A stretch of DNA of 64,000 bases from Panorpa germanica (taxonomy: Eukaryota > Arthropoda > Insecta > Mecoptera > Panorpidae), in NCBI GenBank assembly GCA_963678705.1, contig OY783216.1, positions 8,308,001 through 8,372,000 of the forward strand, read 5' to 3'. This document shows positions 1 to 12,910 of the stretch, one piece after another. A program made the translations under genes and the position numbers. The number at the start of each line of letters is the position of its first letter. Within the stretch, counting starts at the first letter, position 1. The notes under the pieces are model-generated. The model worked only from the letters and a program-made list of their open reading frames with translations. It was not told where the DNA came from and made no database searches.

Positions 1-825
1 TAGTGATATATTAGATGTGATTAAAACTTTTCCTGTTAATACTAAATTTTTGTTAAGTGATTCAAAATTAATTAGTGAATTATTGAAATATTTAGAAATT
101 TGTAAAATTGAATTATAAATTATAAAAGATGTATAAAAAATGTTTTATGGTGGCTATGACGAAAGAAAGTCGAGGCAAATAAGTAAATAAATATATAAAC
201 AAAAAAAAAAATGAATACACTTGCAATACAAAACAATTTTAAATCTTGGAAGTCTTAAGATCATTTGACCTTTTTTGTAGAAGCCCTACAGTCAAGTGTG
301 TCGGAGATTTTTTTTGGGTTAGCATCTATCAATGAATGAGCGAGATGTACTTATGTCTGCGTAGGTTAGGAACAAAAGAGATATATGTTCGCTTTCCGAA
401 ACTAAACGGAATAATATGTTATTATTGGAACGAGTTATAGAAAATAGGTTCTCTCTGTTTGTTTGGGTTCCACTTGGAAGTGAAAAGTTCTAAAGCAAAT
501 TAGTTTTCGTCTTGTTGATATGATAACAAATGTGTTGGATCGTCCTAAAAGGCCTTAAGGCACTCGAATATGCTGGGTTAGAAACTAGCTCGGTCAATAA
601 GCTAATCCTTCATGGAAGCGATGAATATAGTAAGCGGTTATCTCGAAGTTCGGCTTGACGATCACTGCCGACACGAGCCGACGCCAAAATACACGTACAA
701 ATATGAAAAAATGACAAGTTTGTGTATGGAACAGACGTAATTTTGAAAAATAACAAACAAAGAGTAGAATAAGGTGAAAAGCTTAAGACAAATGAATACT
801 TCCATGATGAAAAATACGCTAAACC
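1..825. other. A+T-rich spacer, no gene seen
   Basis: I see no coding signal, repeat family or RNA gene here. Open frames are short, mostly on the minus strand, and have the composition of random A+T-rich sequence. Confidence 0.6.
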
Positions 826-1078
826 TTAAGGTGAAACATAACTTCATGGTTCCTTCTTCTCTTCTCTAGCAATCGTTCCTCACGACTCCCTCTCTTTACT
901 AAGTTTCTCTTCCTTCTCTCTTCTCTTTCTCCACTTTCTCCTGACATCTATACTTAATGTGCTCTAATGCTTCCTCTTCCTCACGCATATGCTGCATAAT
1001 TTATTTTCTACTGTTCTAGGTTAGGTTCTTCACAGTTCGTCCTTATTTATATTTAAGGTGAAACATTACTTCATGGTT
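826..1078. repeat. 26-bp direct repeats around a pyrimidine-rich segment
   Basis: Positions 826-851 and 1053-1078 are the same 26-bp sequence with one mismatch (core GGTGAAACAT...CTTCATGGTT). They enclose about 200 bp, of which 852-945 is almost pure C and T on the plus strand. The layout looks like a long target-site duplication around an insertion, as LINE-type retroposition can leave, but no poly-A tail or recognisable element is visible between them. A simple local duplication is equally possible. Confidence 0.5.
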
Positions 1079-3229
1079 ATATAGTTAGATATAGATGGCG
1101 ACAGGGTATTAAAATGACAATCGATTTACAAATTTGTACTAGCACTCTATGTTTTCAAATATAAAAATAGAACAGAATCTGTATTTTTATTGATTTAATA
1201 ATAACAATTACTTTTACATTAAAATTACTTTTATTAACAAATTATTTTAACTATCATGAGCATACTCCGTTTGGAGCCAAGGAGTATTGGACATTGTTTA
1301 CATTGATAACGTAAAAAGACGATAGGGAAACGATAGGTTTTTTTATAACCTGACTACAAAACTAACTTTAAAAAATACGGAATTATAACAGTAAACATTC
1401 AGCCATCGTTTATTTGGATCCTCCCTTAGTATTTTATTGGGTTAATACCCTTAATGCTTAAAAAGGGTGTTAGTTGATGAAACGATGGCAAAAACAATAA
1501 CACTACTAGAGAGAGGGTGGCAATGGCACTGTGGAGGAGTGACGCCGATGAAGCCATCGTGACTGAGAGCCAGATTACGAACCCTTGAGGCTTTGTAAAA
1601 AATAAAATATATATTGATGGCACTTATCTCTGTAACGTGATAATATCTCTAAAACGATTCTTTGAGAGCTCATCTCCCTCATTCCCTCGTTCTCTCATCC
1701 TTATTTCCTGTGACACAGAACCATCTACGACTACATTGACAAGCGCACTGTCTTAAAGGTTCTTGGCACAGGATTTAAGGCACAAGCACGGGAAGGACAC
1801 AACAAAGGTGCGATCATAGATTTTTTCAGCTGAATTGTAGTTCTAGGCAATATCCTTTGAGAATAGCTGATTTAGTTTTTATCAAGTTTTTATAAAATAT
1901 ATTACAACGACCTATTCATAAAGCCACTTATTTTTTTTTGTACACATTTTCGTATAAATATTAGAATATAACTATAACATAAATTTTCCAAGGCTTTATC
2001 TATTTTCAATATCTCAATTCTCGCATATTTTTATACTAGTTCGACATAATTTATCACTGTATTTGTAGTAAGATGAAAATAGCAAAAATAGAGTTATGTG
2101 TTACATAGAAAATAGCATAAAAACTGATTTTTATAACACAATTATCTAATGGTGTTTTCTTTTCAAGATTCAGTTACAGGCCTTATGGTAGATACACATT
2201 AAAGATATTTTCCATTTGCCAAAATGTATGAACTGAGATTTTACATTTGTATCAATAAATTGTACAGATGAGCTGGAGTTTTATAATTATTACTTTTGAT
2301 TCTGATTATAGTTTATATTTTGCAGGACTCATTTCTGAACCATCTTTTCCGACTTAAATTTGGATGAAACATATAATAATCTCTTAATTTTAACTGACTT
2401 TTTTTTGACGGTATGAAATCTTGGTTTCTCAAATTGAAGTTTAATTTTTTGATTATATTAAAGTTTCCTGCCATGAACTTGTATAAGTTTTGTATAACTA
2501 AGTCTTTTTAAAAACAATCCTTTCCAATTCTTTCATATACTTAACGCGATTCGAAAATGAACAATTTGTTAATACAAATATTGATTATTCAGCAATAATT
2601 ACGTCAGCAAATTGCATATAATTAAAAACAACAAACAACATTAACTAATTTTTAATATAAAAAAATAAATAATGCATTGAACTTTACAAACATAACTACT
2701 TCAACAGCAGGGAGGTAATGCGAGGTAATCAGCGCTACAGAAACAGCGCCAACATGAGCGCTCTGCTCTGCTGTGTTCAAATTTCCAGATAGCAACACAA
2801 TTGTTGCAAGCTTTCATTTTGTAGTGATATAATTATAATATTACGTAGACACGACATCATTTAATATTATAATAATGTTGTAACATATATACCATACGAA
2901 TTAAATTTGTAACAAGTTGTTAAATAACTGGTAAATAGTAGTAAAGTAATGGTGGAATAAATTTAAACTTTAATTAGTGAATATTAAAAATACAGTAATT
3001 ACAAAATTAAATGTTATTTCTGAATTTAGTAGTGTTTTATATATAAGTTAAATATATTTTCCACACTGCTTTGGATAACGAGAATGTTCAACATCAATTT
3101 AATGTATTTGTATTTTGCAAATCACACTTGTTCCAATACTAGGTCCTTCATAATTTTTAATGCTGATCACTACAAAAAGTCTATAAAACTTTTATTACGT
3201 ATAGAGATCAAAAGGATTACTTCATCCTT
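1079..3229. other. A+T-rich spacer
   Basis: No gene recognised. A small CpG-bearing patch at about 2705-2790 contains repeated AGCGC motifs and partly complementary CAGCAG/CTGCTG ends, so it may be the core of an old foldback element. The rest is low-complexity A/T sequence. Confidence 0.5.
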
Positions 3230-3600
3230 CCTCAACATAACATACACATACTCCTCCCTCCCTCATCCTCATCCTCGATGTTATCTACTATTTATAGAGG
3301 ATCCCAATGTTGTGTTTTCCTCCGTTAGTTACCGCAGGTATTGTAAATTTAAAATAAATCCCATTCCCTATGACGTAGAGCCCAAAGAATAGCAAGGCCC
3401 CCTGATCTCCCTGGGGCCTCGGGGTCTTCCCATTCGACACTTTACGATCGTTTGATCCCACTCATCCAAGACACCTTCTTTATCTCATATCCCCCACTCC
3501 ACTTATCCACTCAAACCACCCACACATCATGCGTGTTTTATACTATATCTTTGGTTTGGTTTTTTGTTTCAAATCGATTGGGAGGGGAGGGGGAGGAGTG
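3230..3600. other. G+C-richer island with hairpin and G-runs
   Basis: This stretch is richer in C and G than its surroundings. It holds a hairpin with 7-bp arms AGGCCCC/GGGGCCT (3395-3401 and 3413-3419) and, at 3580-3596, G-runs of 3, 4, 5 and 2 separated by single A residues, close to a G-quadruplex pattern. I recognise no protein. An open frame runs through 3084-3392 but shows no known domain. The island may be the end of an old retroelement; I cannot name it. Confidence 0.4.
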
Positions 3601-3989
3601 TTAGGTTGCCAGCGGCGGCCACTGGTCTAACACTAAGATTAATCTTGTGTACAAGAAGAACTAACATTTTGAATGATTTTAATACATTATATGGATGGTT
3701 TTTCACATCTCTTGCTGCACCCCAAGTCTTTATATATACGAGCTTTTCATTTGTGTTGGATACATTATATAATGATATTTTATTTGGTATATTGAGCTTT
3801 AGCTTAACTTAAAAGCGTCTTTCCTTTTTTTATACATCTTCTTTTAGGAGAAAATGTGAAACATTCAACGGAAAATGTTAAAAAGCTTTAAAAGATAGAG
3901 CTTTAATTTTTTGTAAAAGTATATTTTTTATAAAGTTGAAAATAAAGCTGGAACTTAAATAAGTCTAATACCGCGTCAATAATATCAAT

Positions 3990-4055
3990 TTGTTATTAAT
4001 CTAGATTAAACTAGTTGATCTAAACTAGATAGATTTAATCTAGATTAAATAACAA
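3990..4055. repeat. Imperfect hairpin with repeated TCTAGA
   Basis: The two halves begin TTGTTATT and end AATAACAA and pair over most of 66 bp, with AATCTAGATTAAA in both arms. It is probably a foldback remnant. Confidence 0.6.
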
Positions 4056-4145
4056 CTATAGTCCTTATCGGCAAAAAACTAATCCAAGTGCAAATTGAGG
4101 TGACATTAGTTAGTTGAAATAGTTTTGTAACCTTCGAAATGAATA

Positions 4146-4327
4146 GTGGATGGCGGAGTTAGAGAGAAGGAGCGAGGAAAGGGAAGGAATGGCAGAGTAG
4201 AAATAAGAGGGAGAGAAGAGAAGCAGTAGAGTTTTGATTTTTTTTTTTTTTAAAGAGTGAATAATTAAGGACAATGATACGTAATTTAATGATTTAAGTC
4301 GGACGAATGTAGTGCCTAATGGCAAAA
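4146..4327. repeat. Repeat family B, copy 1
   Basis: This segment matches 22211-22431: both start GTGGATGGCGGAG, continue AGAGAGAAGGAGCGAGGAAA, carry a purine-rich middle, then TAATTTAATGATTTAAG, and end CCTAATGGCAAAAA. The middles differ in length. It is an interspersed repeat of unknown class without coding sequence; a shorter match to its end (ATGGCAAAAACAATA) appears near 1485. Confidence 0.7.
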
Positions 4328-6048
4328 AGGAGGAGGCTTATGTATCACAGAATTTTCCAAGCGTTACAAATGAATATATGTTTGAGACGTTGCATTGTCT
4401 AAACAGTTTAGAGCATCAGTGATCAGTCGTCTTTCATCCATGATCCAGCGGAAGCGGCGCTACTGTTACCGTATAACGTGGTTCTATACTTGTAAGTATA
4501 TCCGCTGGTTCACATAAGAACCTTGGATCTAAAACTTTAGTTTTCCTGTGATTGGTTTTTAGGTTTTCAATATAAGTAAAAAATATCTCAACAGAATGCT
4601 AGACTTAACAAAGGGTTTTGTAAATACCATTCACAAGAAATGTTGTACAGTAATTATCTATTTTAGATATCAGCTATTGTTCATATTGTTATATAAAAGA
4701 AAACAAATAAATATGTACTTCGTTAAATATAGAAGAAATAAGTTATGAAACAAACAATATATGTGTAAGATAATCTTAAGTAAAAAAAGATAAGATGTTT
4801 TGATGTTTTTTATATTTTGATTATTTCTTTATAAAATAATTAAAAAAAAGTATAAATGGTTGTTGTTGTTAAAATCTGTATTGTTGACATTGCTGCATTA
4901 ATGGTAAGGGTCTCTTACATTCCAACAGACTACGCACGAGTTTGATTGCACGACAATGTAGGTCTTTCGTTGACCTTGGGTGCGTTTCACTAAGCGTTCA
5001 CAACAATTACGCTCACGACCGTAGTTTTTCCCGTTCCACTTGCTTGCGAGCGTTGCACACTCAAGTGGAATGGATTATGGAGAATTTTGAATGGTTTTGT
5101 CACATTCGACGCATGCGCATAAAGAACAAAGTGGAACATATACCTTTCTCTGTCACACACATTTTAGACACACTTTCAGGTCCAGTATTCTCTCTCCATA
5201 TAAATATGTTCTAAGATTAATTAACTACATTGTTTTAAAACAAATGAATTAACTAAAAGTAGTTGAAGCCATATCTATTTATGCTATTTATCTATTACTC
5301 TATAAAAATTGTATTTTGATGAAAGTAGTCACGTAGTTGGATCTTAAAGTATAATTCCGTAATCCGGCACTGCTTTCAAGAACACGTAATTCTTAGAAAT
5401 GTAGCTGGCATTTTAATAGCTTAATTTGATTGACATATCTTGCAGTGAAATATAGTTCTACTTCATTTAATTAATAAATGCAATTATATTTTGAGAAGTG
5501 ATTTATTTCATCTGTCTAACTTATTAGAGAGAAAACTGGAAAAGCAACGCTTTAACAAGTAAATTTACAGACAGCTCAAGTAGGTTGTTTAATGACTTTA
5601 AAGAAATAACAAAAGCGTCTTTCTCCTTTCACGGTGATATTGAATATACTTTGAATAAGAAGTTTTAAGTCTCTTCAAAGTTCGTAGTGATATAGCTATT
5701 ACAGTATAGTATATATTCATATTTATAGAATTATATATTATTTGTTTTATTTTCATCTATACAATCTCTAAGCATTCACTTGAAGTTTCCAATGTATTTA
5801 TGGCATCGCATGGCACAGCGTCTTCACCATGACACAAGACTATGATTGAAGATGTGATAGAAACTGAATAAACCGAGACAGGAACCGGAATACCAGTATA
5901 CCACTCTCTAAAACATCTGCTAACACGAAATGGTCTGTCAAAGTTGCATTTAAATTAAATTGATTTTCGTCTAAATTGTAGTGCTTGCGGTTTGAGATGG
6001 AACGTCAAGAAGAGAGTGTTTATTTCGTAGTACATTATACTTGGATTT
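4328..6048. other. A+T-rich spacer
   Basis: No gene recognised. An open frame at 4942-5214 covers a less A+T-rich patch with several CpG sites, but its translation has no domain I recognise and no splice or start context that stands out. Confidence 0.5.
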
Positions 6049-6263
6049 GTGCTACGTCGCTACGAAAACGTAGCACACTATAGAATGTTGTATCGTAGCC
6101 AAACGTAGAGGTAAAGCTCTGGCAGCTAGATTGACTTTCCAGATATATGGAATGCAATTGCTGAGCTAAAATGAAATGTATTCATATCCACAACAGGCCA
6201 ACCAGCGAATGTTGATTGTAGTAGTATGGTAGTAGTGCTACGTTTTCTACGAATGCTACGCCA
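6049..6263. repeat. Foldback repeat with GCTACG-type arms
   Basis: The left arm near 6050-6074 (containing CTACGAAAACGTAGCAC) is complementary to the right arm near 6236-6262 (GTGCTACGTTTTCTACG). The arms are CpG-containing and themselves partly palindromic, with about 160 bp between. This is the architecture of a MITE or foldback element; no flanking duplication was resolved. Confidence 0.55.
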
Positions 6264-6695
6264 TACAGTCAAAGAAAACTGCATTATGGGTATATAGTAT
6301 TGAAAGTTAAATGTTCACGTATTTATGCTAAGCAATAAATATATTCAAACATAGACTGCATTGAATTCATTTAAAAGTTTTTAATTAAAGAACAAAACAA
6401 CGCTGATTGGAATACGTAACATTGATTTTAGATTGTATTGCCTCTTGTTGTATATTTAAAATATGAATTGTTAGCTAATTTTGTATGTTAATTATAATTA
6501 TTAATTAGATTTAACTTGAATTATTTTAAAAAGAGAAAACCAGAGTGGTACTTCTAGATATGCGGATGGGTGACACGTACATTTGTTTTTTAATCAAAAT
6601 ACAGTTTTTATAGATAATTATTAATAGAGAGGAACATGATTATGCTGAGATACTTATTTAAATATGGCTGCAAGTACTTTTAACTAAAATTTACA

Positions 6696-6848
6696 AGCTG
6701 CATACTGCATCCTTGTTTGATAGATGGTGTGTTGCGTCACTTTCTCGCTCTTATGTATCTTTAACAGTAGTAATCACGCCGACTAAAAAGAGCGAGAAAG
6801 AGTTAGCGCACCTCACCGTCCACGAGAAAAGGACGGAGTGTGCCAGCT
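6696..6848. mobile_element. Palindromic MITE, about 150 bp
   Basis: The element begins AGCTGCATACTGCATCC and ends GGAGTGTGCCAGCT, and its halves fold back over nearly the whole length, including a matched TTTCTCGCTCTT/AAGAGCGAGAAA segment. A diverged half-copy with the same start (AGCTGGCATATACTGCGTCC) lies at 20241-20330. It has no coding capacity. Class is unknown; the AGCTG termini do not identify a superfamily for me. Confidence 0.65.
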
Positions 6849-9190
6849 GTTAAATTTAAATTAAAAGTCACATTTTTTATAGAATCTGTATGTAGCGATT
6901 AGTCTGTATACTATACAGATCACAGGTTTTATAATATATAGATAATTTTCTGATAATCAATAAAATAAGTAATAAAATGTAATATAATATTTAATCTACA
7001 ACATATGAACTATCGGAATCATATGAAACGAAAAAGTATTATCGAATGTAAGTGAGGTCTATCTTTGAGTAAAATATTTAGTTCGTAAGAAATAGCGTTG
7101 TATACTGATAAAATAAAAATCGATCTCTAGTATTTTCTAGCTAATCTATTTGGCAAATTATCTTTGCGTGCTCCGTTCCATCACATGAGTAAACTATATT
7201 TTTCATAGAAAAAACTGTATCAATACAATTCGTGAACAACCATTTCCATTCGGAGTGGAGTGGGGTGGGGCGGGGTGATCACGTAACCAACAGTAATTAT
7301 AATTGGGAACTGATCCCGTTTCAACTATTGGTGAGAAAATCTAATTTGTAAAAGATAAAACGTATATAATATGTTCATCTTTACAGAGTGTACAATTATT
7401 GTTAAAATATAGCATTATAAAGCCAGTAGGGGGTTGTAAGAGTGGTGGAGGTCCCATAGGGTGCTGTCACAAGCAGGGAGCATCATCATGGGTGATTGTA
7501 AGAAAAGAATTCTGGTTGTAAAACTCTAGACAATGGATTCAGAATGATATGTTTCTATTCCACGTGAATTTATGAATGTACGAGTACTTAAACGTGATGT
7601 ACGTCAGTATAATGTTATGTGAAAACAATCGTGCAAGTAACGTAAATAGAGATGTATGTGTAAAGATATCAATCACGAAGAGATATATATTATACTAAAT
7701 ATTACTACATCATTTTAAAATAGTGTGTTATCGAATTATCAATTAAATTGATGCCAAAATATTCATTTATAATTGGAACTAATTAAATATTTTGTGTTAA
7801 TATAATTACAATTATATCATTTGTTACAAATTAACAAAATATATTTCAACACTGATTATTGAAAAATGAATTTGCGTCATGGAATACCCCCTAATTCCAA
7901 TTTTAATATTCTTACTACAGTAATAGGACTAGAATGAGTTGTTAAGTAATGTAATTTATATGTATATAATTTATACTTTTTTTTATAGCAAGCAAACAGA
8001 CGTAGTGTTCCGCTAGAAAGAGACACAGAGGACACTCGTCAGCTGTCTCTCTCTTTGCCTTTATCGCAATATTCAGCCTCTTGCGTACTCTATTCTTATT
8101 CCTCTTTGGTTATACTTTTGACGACTTCAATTCACTCTATAACTGTTTTATGACCTATTACTTATGAGTTAAATTAAAGAGAGAACGAATCTATAACCAA
8201 ACCAATTTAAAACGAAGTAATCCAATAACACACATCGTATTTATATCAATATTTATAGAACATATTCGATTTTTCCGAAAATCTCTTATTTTATAATTCA
8301 AGAAAATTCAATATTTATAATTTTTGAAATATGAAACCATTTTTCTTTTCTAAATTCAATTTCAGCAGCAGAGAATGTAATAATAATGTAACGGTTATTA
8401 TATTATTATTTTTTCTTTTCATTCCATTTCGTTTCAGTACTTTTATATGATGCACCGACTAAATTATTATTCCAAATGCACATTTCGTTCTCGCCACTAT
8501 TCAAGGAACATATTTTTCAAATGCATGTAATGAATTACAGTTCACAAGTGTAAAGTGCAAAGTGCACTACCGTGGCACCATCGGATGCGAGTTTTTATAT
8601 GAGTCTGTAGTAGTTGATAGTCTCTCTATTCTCTCTCTCTCTCTATCTCTAGTCTATATCTATAGCAGTGAGAATGAAACTACTGAATGCAAAAAATACC
8701 CGTAAAAATGTTTAGTTAATTTAAAAACCAATTTCATTTGCTTTATTCGTATAGTGCAGCGTATAAATGTATGAGCGAAATAGCCAAATTTAGTGGATAT
8801 TTTATGGTTGCACGTAAGAAAGTGCCAGGTTCATCGGGAGGCTTGAAGTTGATTTACACTACGGTTTAATGCTCTTTGATAATACGGAGTACCTTTAATT
8901 TATATTTGCTAATAACAGCTAATCTCTATAAAATTTCTGTACACGTAATTAAAAGCTAAATGAAGATTATTATTAATTTGATTTAAGTTTTAAGATTATT
9001 ATAATTATCTATAAAAAATCTATACAATTCGTTCTGTAAATGTATATGTTAGTTTATGAATTTATAATTTATTAAGTATGTAATATATAAACACTAAACA
9101 GTAATTAGAAATAGCAGATTTGTAGGGGAGTGGGGATGTGTTGGGTAGGTAAGGTTTCAACTATATTAATGTAGAACATATTAAGTAAGA
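6849..9190. other. A+T-rich spacer with low-complexity tracts
   Basis: No gene seen. It contains a G-run cluster at 7252-7275 (GG, GG, then three runs of four G), and a CT-rich microsatellite around 8620-8650. Near 7985-8045 a segment with AAAGAGACACAGAGG and CTGTCTCTCTCTTT could pair weakly, suggesting another foldback remnant. Confidence 0.5.
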
Positions 9191-9534
9191 GATCGTTGCA
9201 GTAGATTTTGAGCTAGAGAGGGCATAGACTTTGAAAAAGATAAGTGTGAGAAATACACGTTTAAAAGTTTCAAAGAAAGACGAAACCAGACCAGAGAGGT
9301 AAAGACTTAAAACTCTATATCTCCGACAATTTTACTCCAATCGGCTTCAAATTTTCATTTCATTGTGTGAAAATTTGAAGCCGATTGGAGTAAAATTGTC
9401 GGAGATATAGAGTTTTAAGTCTTTACCTCTCTGGTCTGGTTTCGTCTTTCTTTGAAACTTTTAAACGTGTATTTCTCACACTTATCTTTTTCAAAGTCTA
9501 TGCCCTCTCTAGCTCAAAATCTACTGCAACGATC
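9191..9534. repeat. Perfect inverted repeat (166-bp arms, 12-nt loop)
   Basis: Positions 9191-9356 and 9369-9534 are exact reverse complements over all 166 bp as I read them, separated only by the 12-nt spacer ATTTCATTGTGT. Transcription from either side would give one very long hairpin RNA. The arms carry no long open frame. Both outer ends are GATC, after which the flanks diverge at once. Perfect identity points to a very recent inverted duplication, to gene conversion between the arms, or to an assembly or library artefact. Long perfect palindromes are unstable in DNA, so survival of this one would itself be notable. Confidence 0.95.
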
Positions 9535-10582
9535 CTTTTAAAATTTTGCACACTCTTTCTTTACATAACTGTCAAGTTTTGTTAGTCAACGTATTTTAAA
9601 ATAACAAAGTTTCTGATTATGAAAAATCGGTATTTTGACTTCTAAGTGCTATAAGAAATTGAAAAATTAATTTAAAAAAAACTCGACAGGGTTACCTGCG
9701 GAAACTTATCAACTAATGAAATCATTTTGGTTTTTCGACTTCAAAAAATCCAGTGATGAGTTATGAGGGGCACCGCAATGTTACTTTTTCTTGTGATGTC
9801 TGCGGAGATTCGCTGTCAATAACTCATTTCTTGATATTTATTTGTGAAAATTTCACAAAGTATTCTTTAAATGATAATTTATCATATAGTAATTATAGAA
9901 ATAATTTTTTTTAACGTAATGTAGGTCAGACTGAAATTACACACGAGTAGTTATAACGATTGGACTTATTTGGGTGATGATATTTCTTTGGAATAGGGTT
10001 TTATGAAGGATAACCTGAATTAGTGATTATTTTAAGTGGATGTAATTTCCAATAAAGTGTAAAAACATAGCGATCTTTGAATCGCTTTCTCCTTGTAAGT
10101 TTGTAAGTTCATGGTCGTGTATTTGTATCTACTGAATATTATAATTTGATTAATAAATTTTTAATTGATAATTTAAAGTTATATATATACATATATATTA
10201 TTACACTAATTAGCACAGAACGTATTATATAAATGTTTTGTTACAAACTCTAATTTACATAATTAAAGCATTAAATTTACCAATTGTATTAATCTACATC
10301 CCACACCTGGAAAAATTTAATTATTACAACAAATGATATCGAATCACATCGCTTCCAATCTGATTAAATACGAATACAACAAACAGTTATTGAAATAAAT
10401 ATAATAATGCGTTCTCCTCGCATTCGTCTATAGCATTAATTATTTGTAGCGACTAATTATATCAAATTAATTAATTCAAAACAATTTATTTAATTTAAAT
10501 GAATACACATTTTGAAAATTCTATTTAATTAAATATTTAAATAAATCTTTTTAATTTCATTACAAATAATAATATTTTTGTA
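9535..10582. other. A+T-rich spacer
   Basis: Nothing recognisable: no coding frame of note, no RNA gene, no terminal repeats. Confidence 0.5.
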
Positions 10583-10733
10583 AAACTGCGTGCATTTATA
10601 TAATTCAAATGTTAATGTCAGTTGTTGTTTATCATGTTTATAATTTTTATGGGACACACAGAAAAACACTAAAAACAAAACCAGTCTGTTCAGTGTGAAC
10701 AAAACATGATTTTGTTTCTGGTACGATACCTCT
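10583..10733 (-). mobile_element. MITE family A, internally deleted copy
   Basis: In reverse orientation this matches the element at 15568-15912. The shared run covers the stretch equivalent to 15675-15740 (ACAGACTGG, then GTGTGTCCCATAAAAATT, then ATGATAAACAAC). The end at about 10719-10733 (CTGGTACGATACC) corresponds to the family terminus CTGGTGCGAAATCGG. Much of the interior is missing. Confidence 0.65.
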
Positions 10734-11980
10734 AATGCGACTGATGCAAACCGTGCGACCTGTGAACGCTTACTTTAAATATATATCTCCGATTATAATT
10801 TTTTGTCAAAGATATTTTTTTCCATGTACACAGCTGAGCAATGACAAAAGTGAACTACTATAGAAACGATAACGAACAATTATCATGAAATTTAAAAATT
10901 CAATTCAGAATACGGAAGGAAGTGTTTATTTTTACTCGAAGAACATTATTAGCAGTGACGCCATTTCCGCCGTTTCTTATTGAACGTAAGAACCTGTTCT
11001 AGGGTTACAAGGAGGAACAGGAGAGGTATTCTGCAAGAAAAGTTTTAGTTATTCATTTTTCAAATAATTACAAGACAGCCAGCCATATTTTAAGAGTCAA
11101 GTTCTGACAGAAATCGTGGAGCATTGCAACGGGGAGAAGATGGAGACGGGGGCGTTAAGATAACAAGAGAATTATCACGAATAATGTCTACAAGACATGA
11201 CCTATTATGTCACAGCACTGACGCAGGTTAGTTGAAGTTATCTTCTTATACATGTCCTTGTGAAAGTAATAAAGTAAACGCAGTAATATGTACATTTGAA
11301 AGCATTTCATTCTTAAGTAGTTATACACTATTATAAATATGAATGTAACGAACTTGCCCACGCTTCTATTATTATACTAATTAACACCTTTATCCGGAAG
11401 ACTTCATGAGATTTGTTTTCATGAAATTTAATGTATTATTCACATTGTTTTAAAATATTATATGAATCTTAAATGTCTTAATAGTAGTACAGTGGATGCA
11501 ATTCTGCTTATAATTTCTTTATTATAAAAGTGATTAATAAAAGTTGTTGATAATATTATTATCCACAAAAAAGCTCCTCACAAAATTTTTGTGGAAGTTA
11601 TAGTTTTTAAGATAAACAAAGAAAACGGGGTTCCGGTTGTTAAACATAACTAAAAAAAAAGTTATTTAAGTACTTATTGGAAAATACATAATTTGAACAC
11701 TTATTTTTAAGTTATAACTTATTTATAACTTATATTTAAGTATTTTTAACTACTTTTTACATAACGAAAAAGAAACTAGTTTGACTAAATATAAATTCAG
11801 TTAGACAGCAAATGACGTCAACAACCTGGTTCTATATTTATTAAGTTAATTATCTACAAGATACGAAAGCTCTAATTTATTACAGTTATTACTTATTAGA
11901 GTTATATGTAGTACATAGTTGCAGATACTAAAGTATAAAGGACTATTCACACCTATTCACTTTTAGTTTAGTTTTATGTG
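10734..11980. other. A+T-rich spacer
   Basis: No gene seen. Around 11640-11760 there is locally repeated TTATTTAAGTA/TTATAACTTATTT-type sequence. Confidence 0.5.
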
Positions 11981-12018
11981 TTAGGGCGTCCGCACATGAG
12001 ACGACTGATTGCAAACCT
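11981..12018 (+). repeat. Family C terminus, fragment
   Basis: TTAGGGCGTCCGCACATGAG followed by CGACTGATTGCAAAC matches the left end of the copies at 32130 and 51854. Only about 40 bp can be aligned. The following sequence holds two CACGTG motifs near 12076 and 12100 but no recognisable gene. Confidence 0.5.
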
Positions 12019-12563
12019 TAGCCCCGAATCTGCCCGAACCAAATGAGAATAAAACTGTGTTGTTAGTGAGAGATCGCACGTGTATACGAGTGATAGAAAA
12101 CACACGTGGACAGAACTGAGATGCAGAATACTGTCGTGGACAGTAGCCCTAATATAAACAATCTCTGCAAAAATGACGTACAATGTGTGGTAAATAAATT
12201 GAAGAAGTAGGTGGGAATAGGGCTTCATAGATATAAAGACTAAATGGCACGATACGAAAGGGCTACTAGCAGCTTAGTAATGCTCCATTTTACTTGTAGA
12301 CTTCCATAGCGGAATTACTCCATAGTGTCATAGCGATGGAAATCCTTAGCTGAAAGGAAGGAATGTTCAGTCTCGTTAGCGCTTATGGGAAATCCTTCTT
12401 GTAAAAATAGAATAAAAACATAATCACGTTGTTTATTTTTTATTATTCGTTTTTGTTAGGTTATCTGTATAGGTACATTCACCTTTCAAAACCTTTAAAT
12501 ATACAGAAACTAAAAATAACTTGTAATTAATAAGAATTGAGAACTAAAATAATAAAACTAATA

Positions 12564-12567
<4 letters not shown>

Positions 12568-12621
<54 letters not shown>
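12568..12621. repeat. (TA)n microsatellite
   Basis: An uninterrupted TA run of about 54 bp. A short (TATTC)n run follows at about 12660-12677. Confidence 0.95.
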
Positions 12622-12624
<3 letters not shown>

Positions 12625-12755
12625 AATTAATTGTGTGCTTTTCGGCTTTACAATCTATCGTATTCTATTCTATTCTAATTCATTCCTATCTTAAAAATTC
12701 AAACTTAAAATTAAACTTTAATAATTTTATAAAAAAAAAAATATGTACATATTCT

Positions 12756-12910
12756 TCTTTATATATAAAAATTCAGCAAATTTGACACGACGTTGCATTC
12801 GTCTGTGTTTGTGGGTGTATGTGTCTTATACTTACTTTCCCATTGATTTCATATTAAACTGACCCACAGGATTTAGTTAGTTAAATATGCAAAGTTAATC
12901 AAAAGAAGTA
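12756..12910 (+). mobile_element. Helitron-like 5' end, fragment
   Basis: The start TCTTTATATATAAAAATT followed by GACACGACGTTG and TCGTC resembles the 5' end (TCTTAATATATATAAATT, GTGTCACGTTG, TTGTCC) of the complete element at 56025-56364. No matching 3' end with hairpin and CTAG was found downstream, so this would be a truncated copy. Confidence 0.4.
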
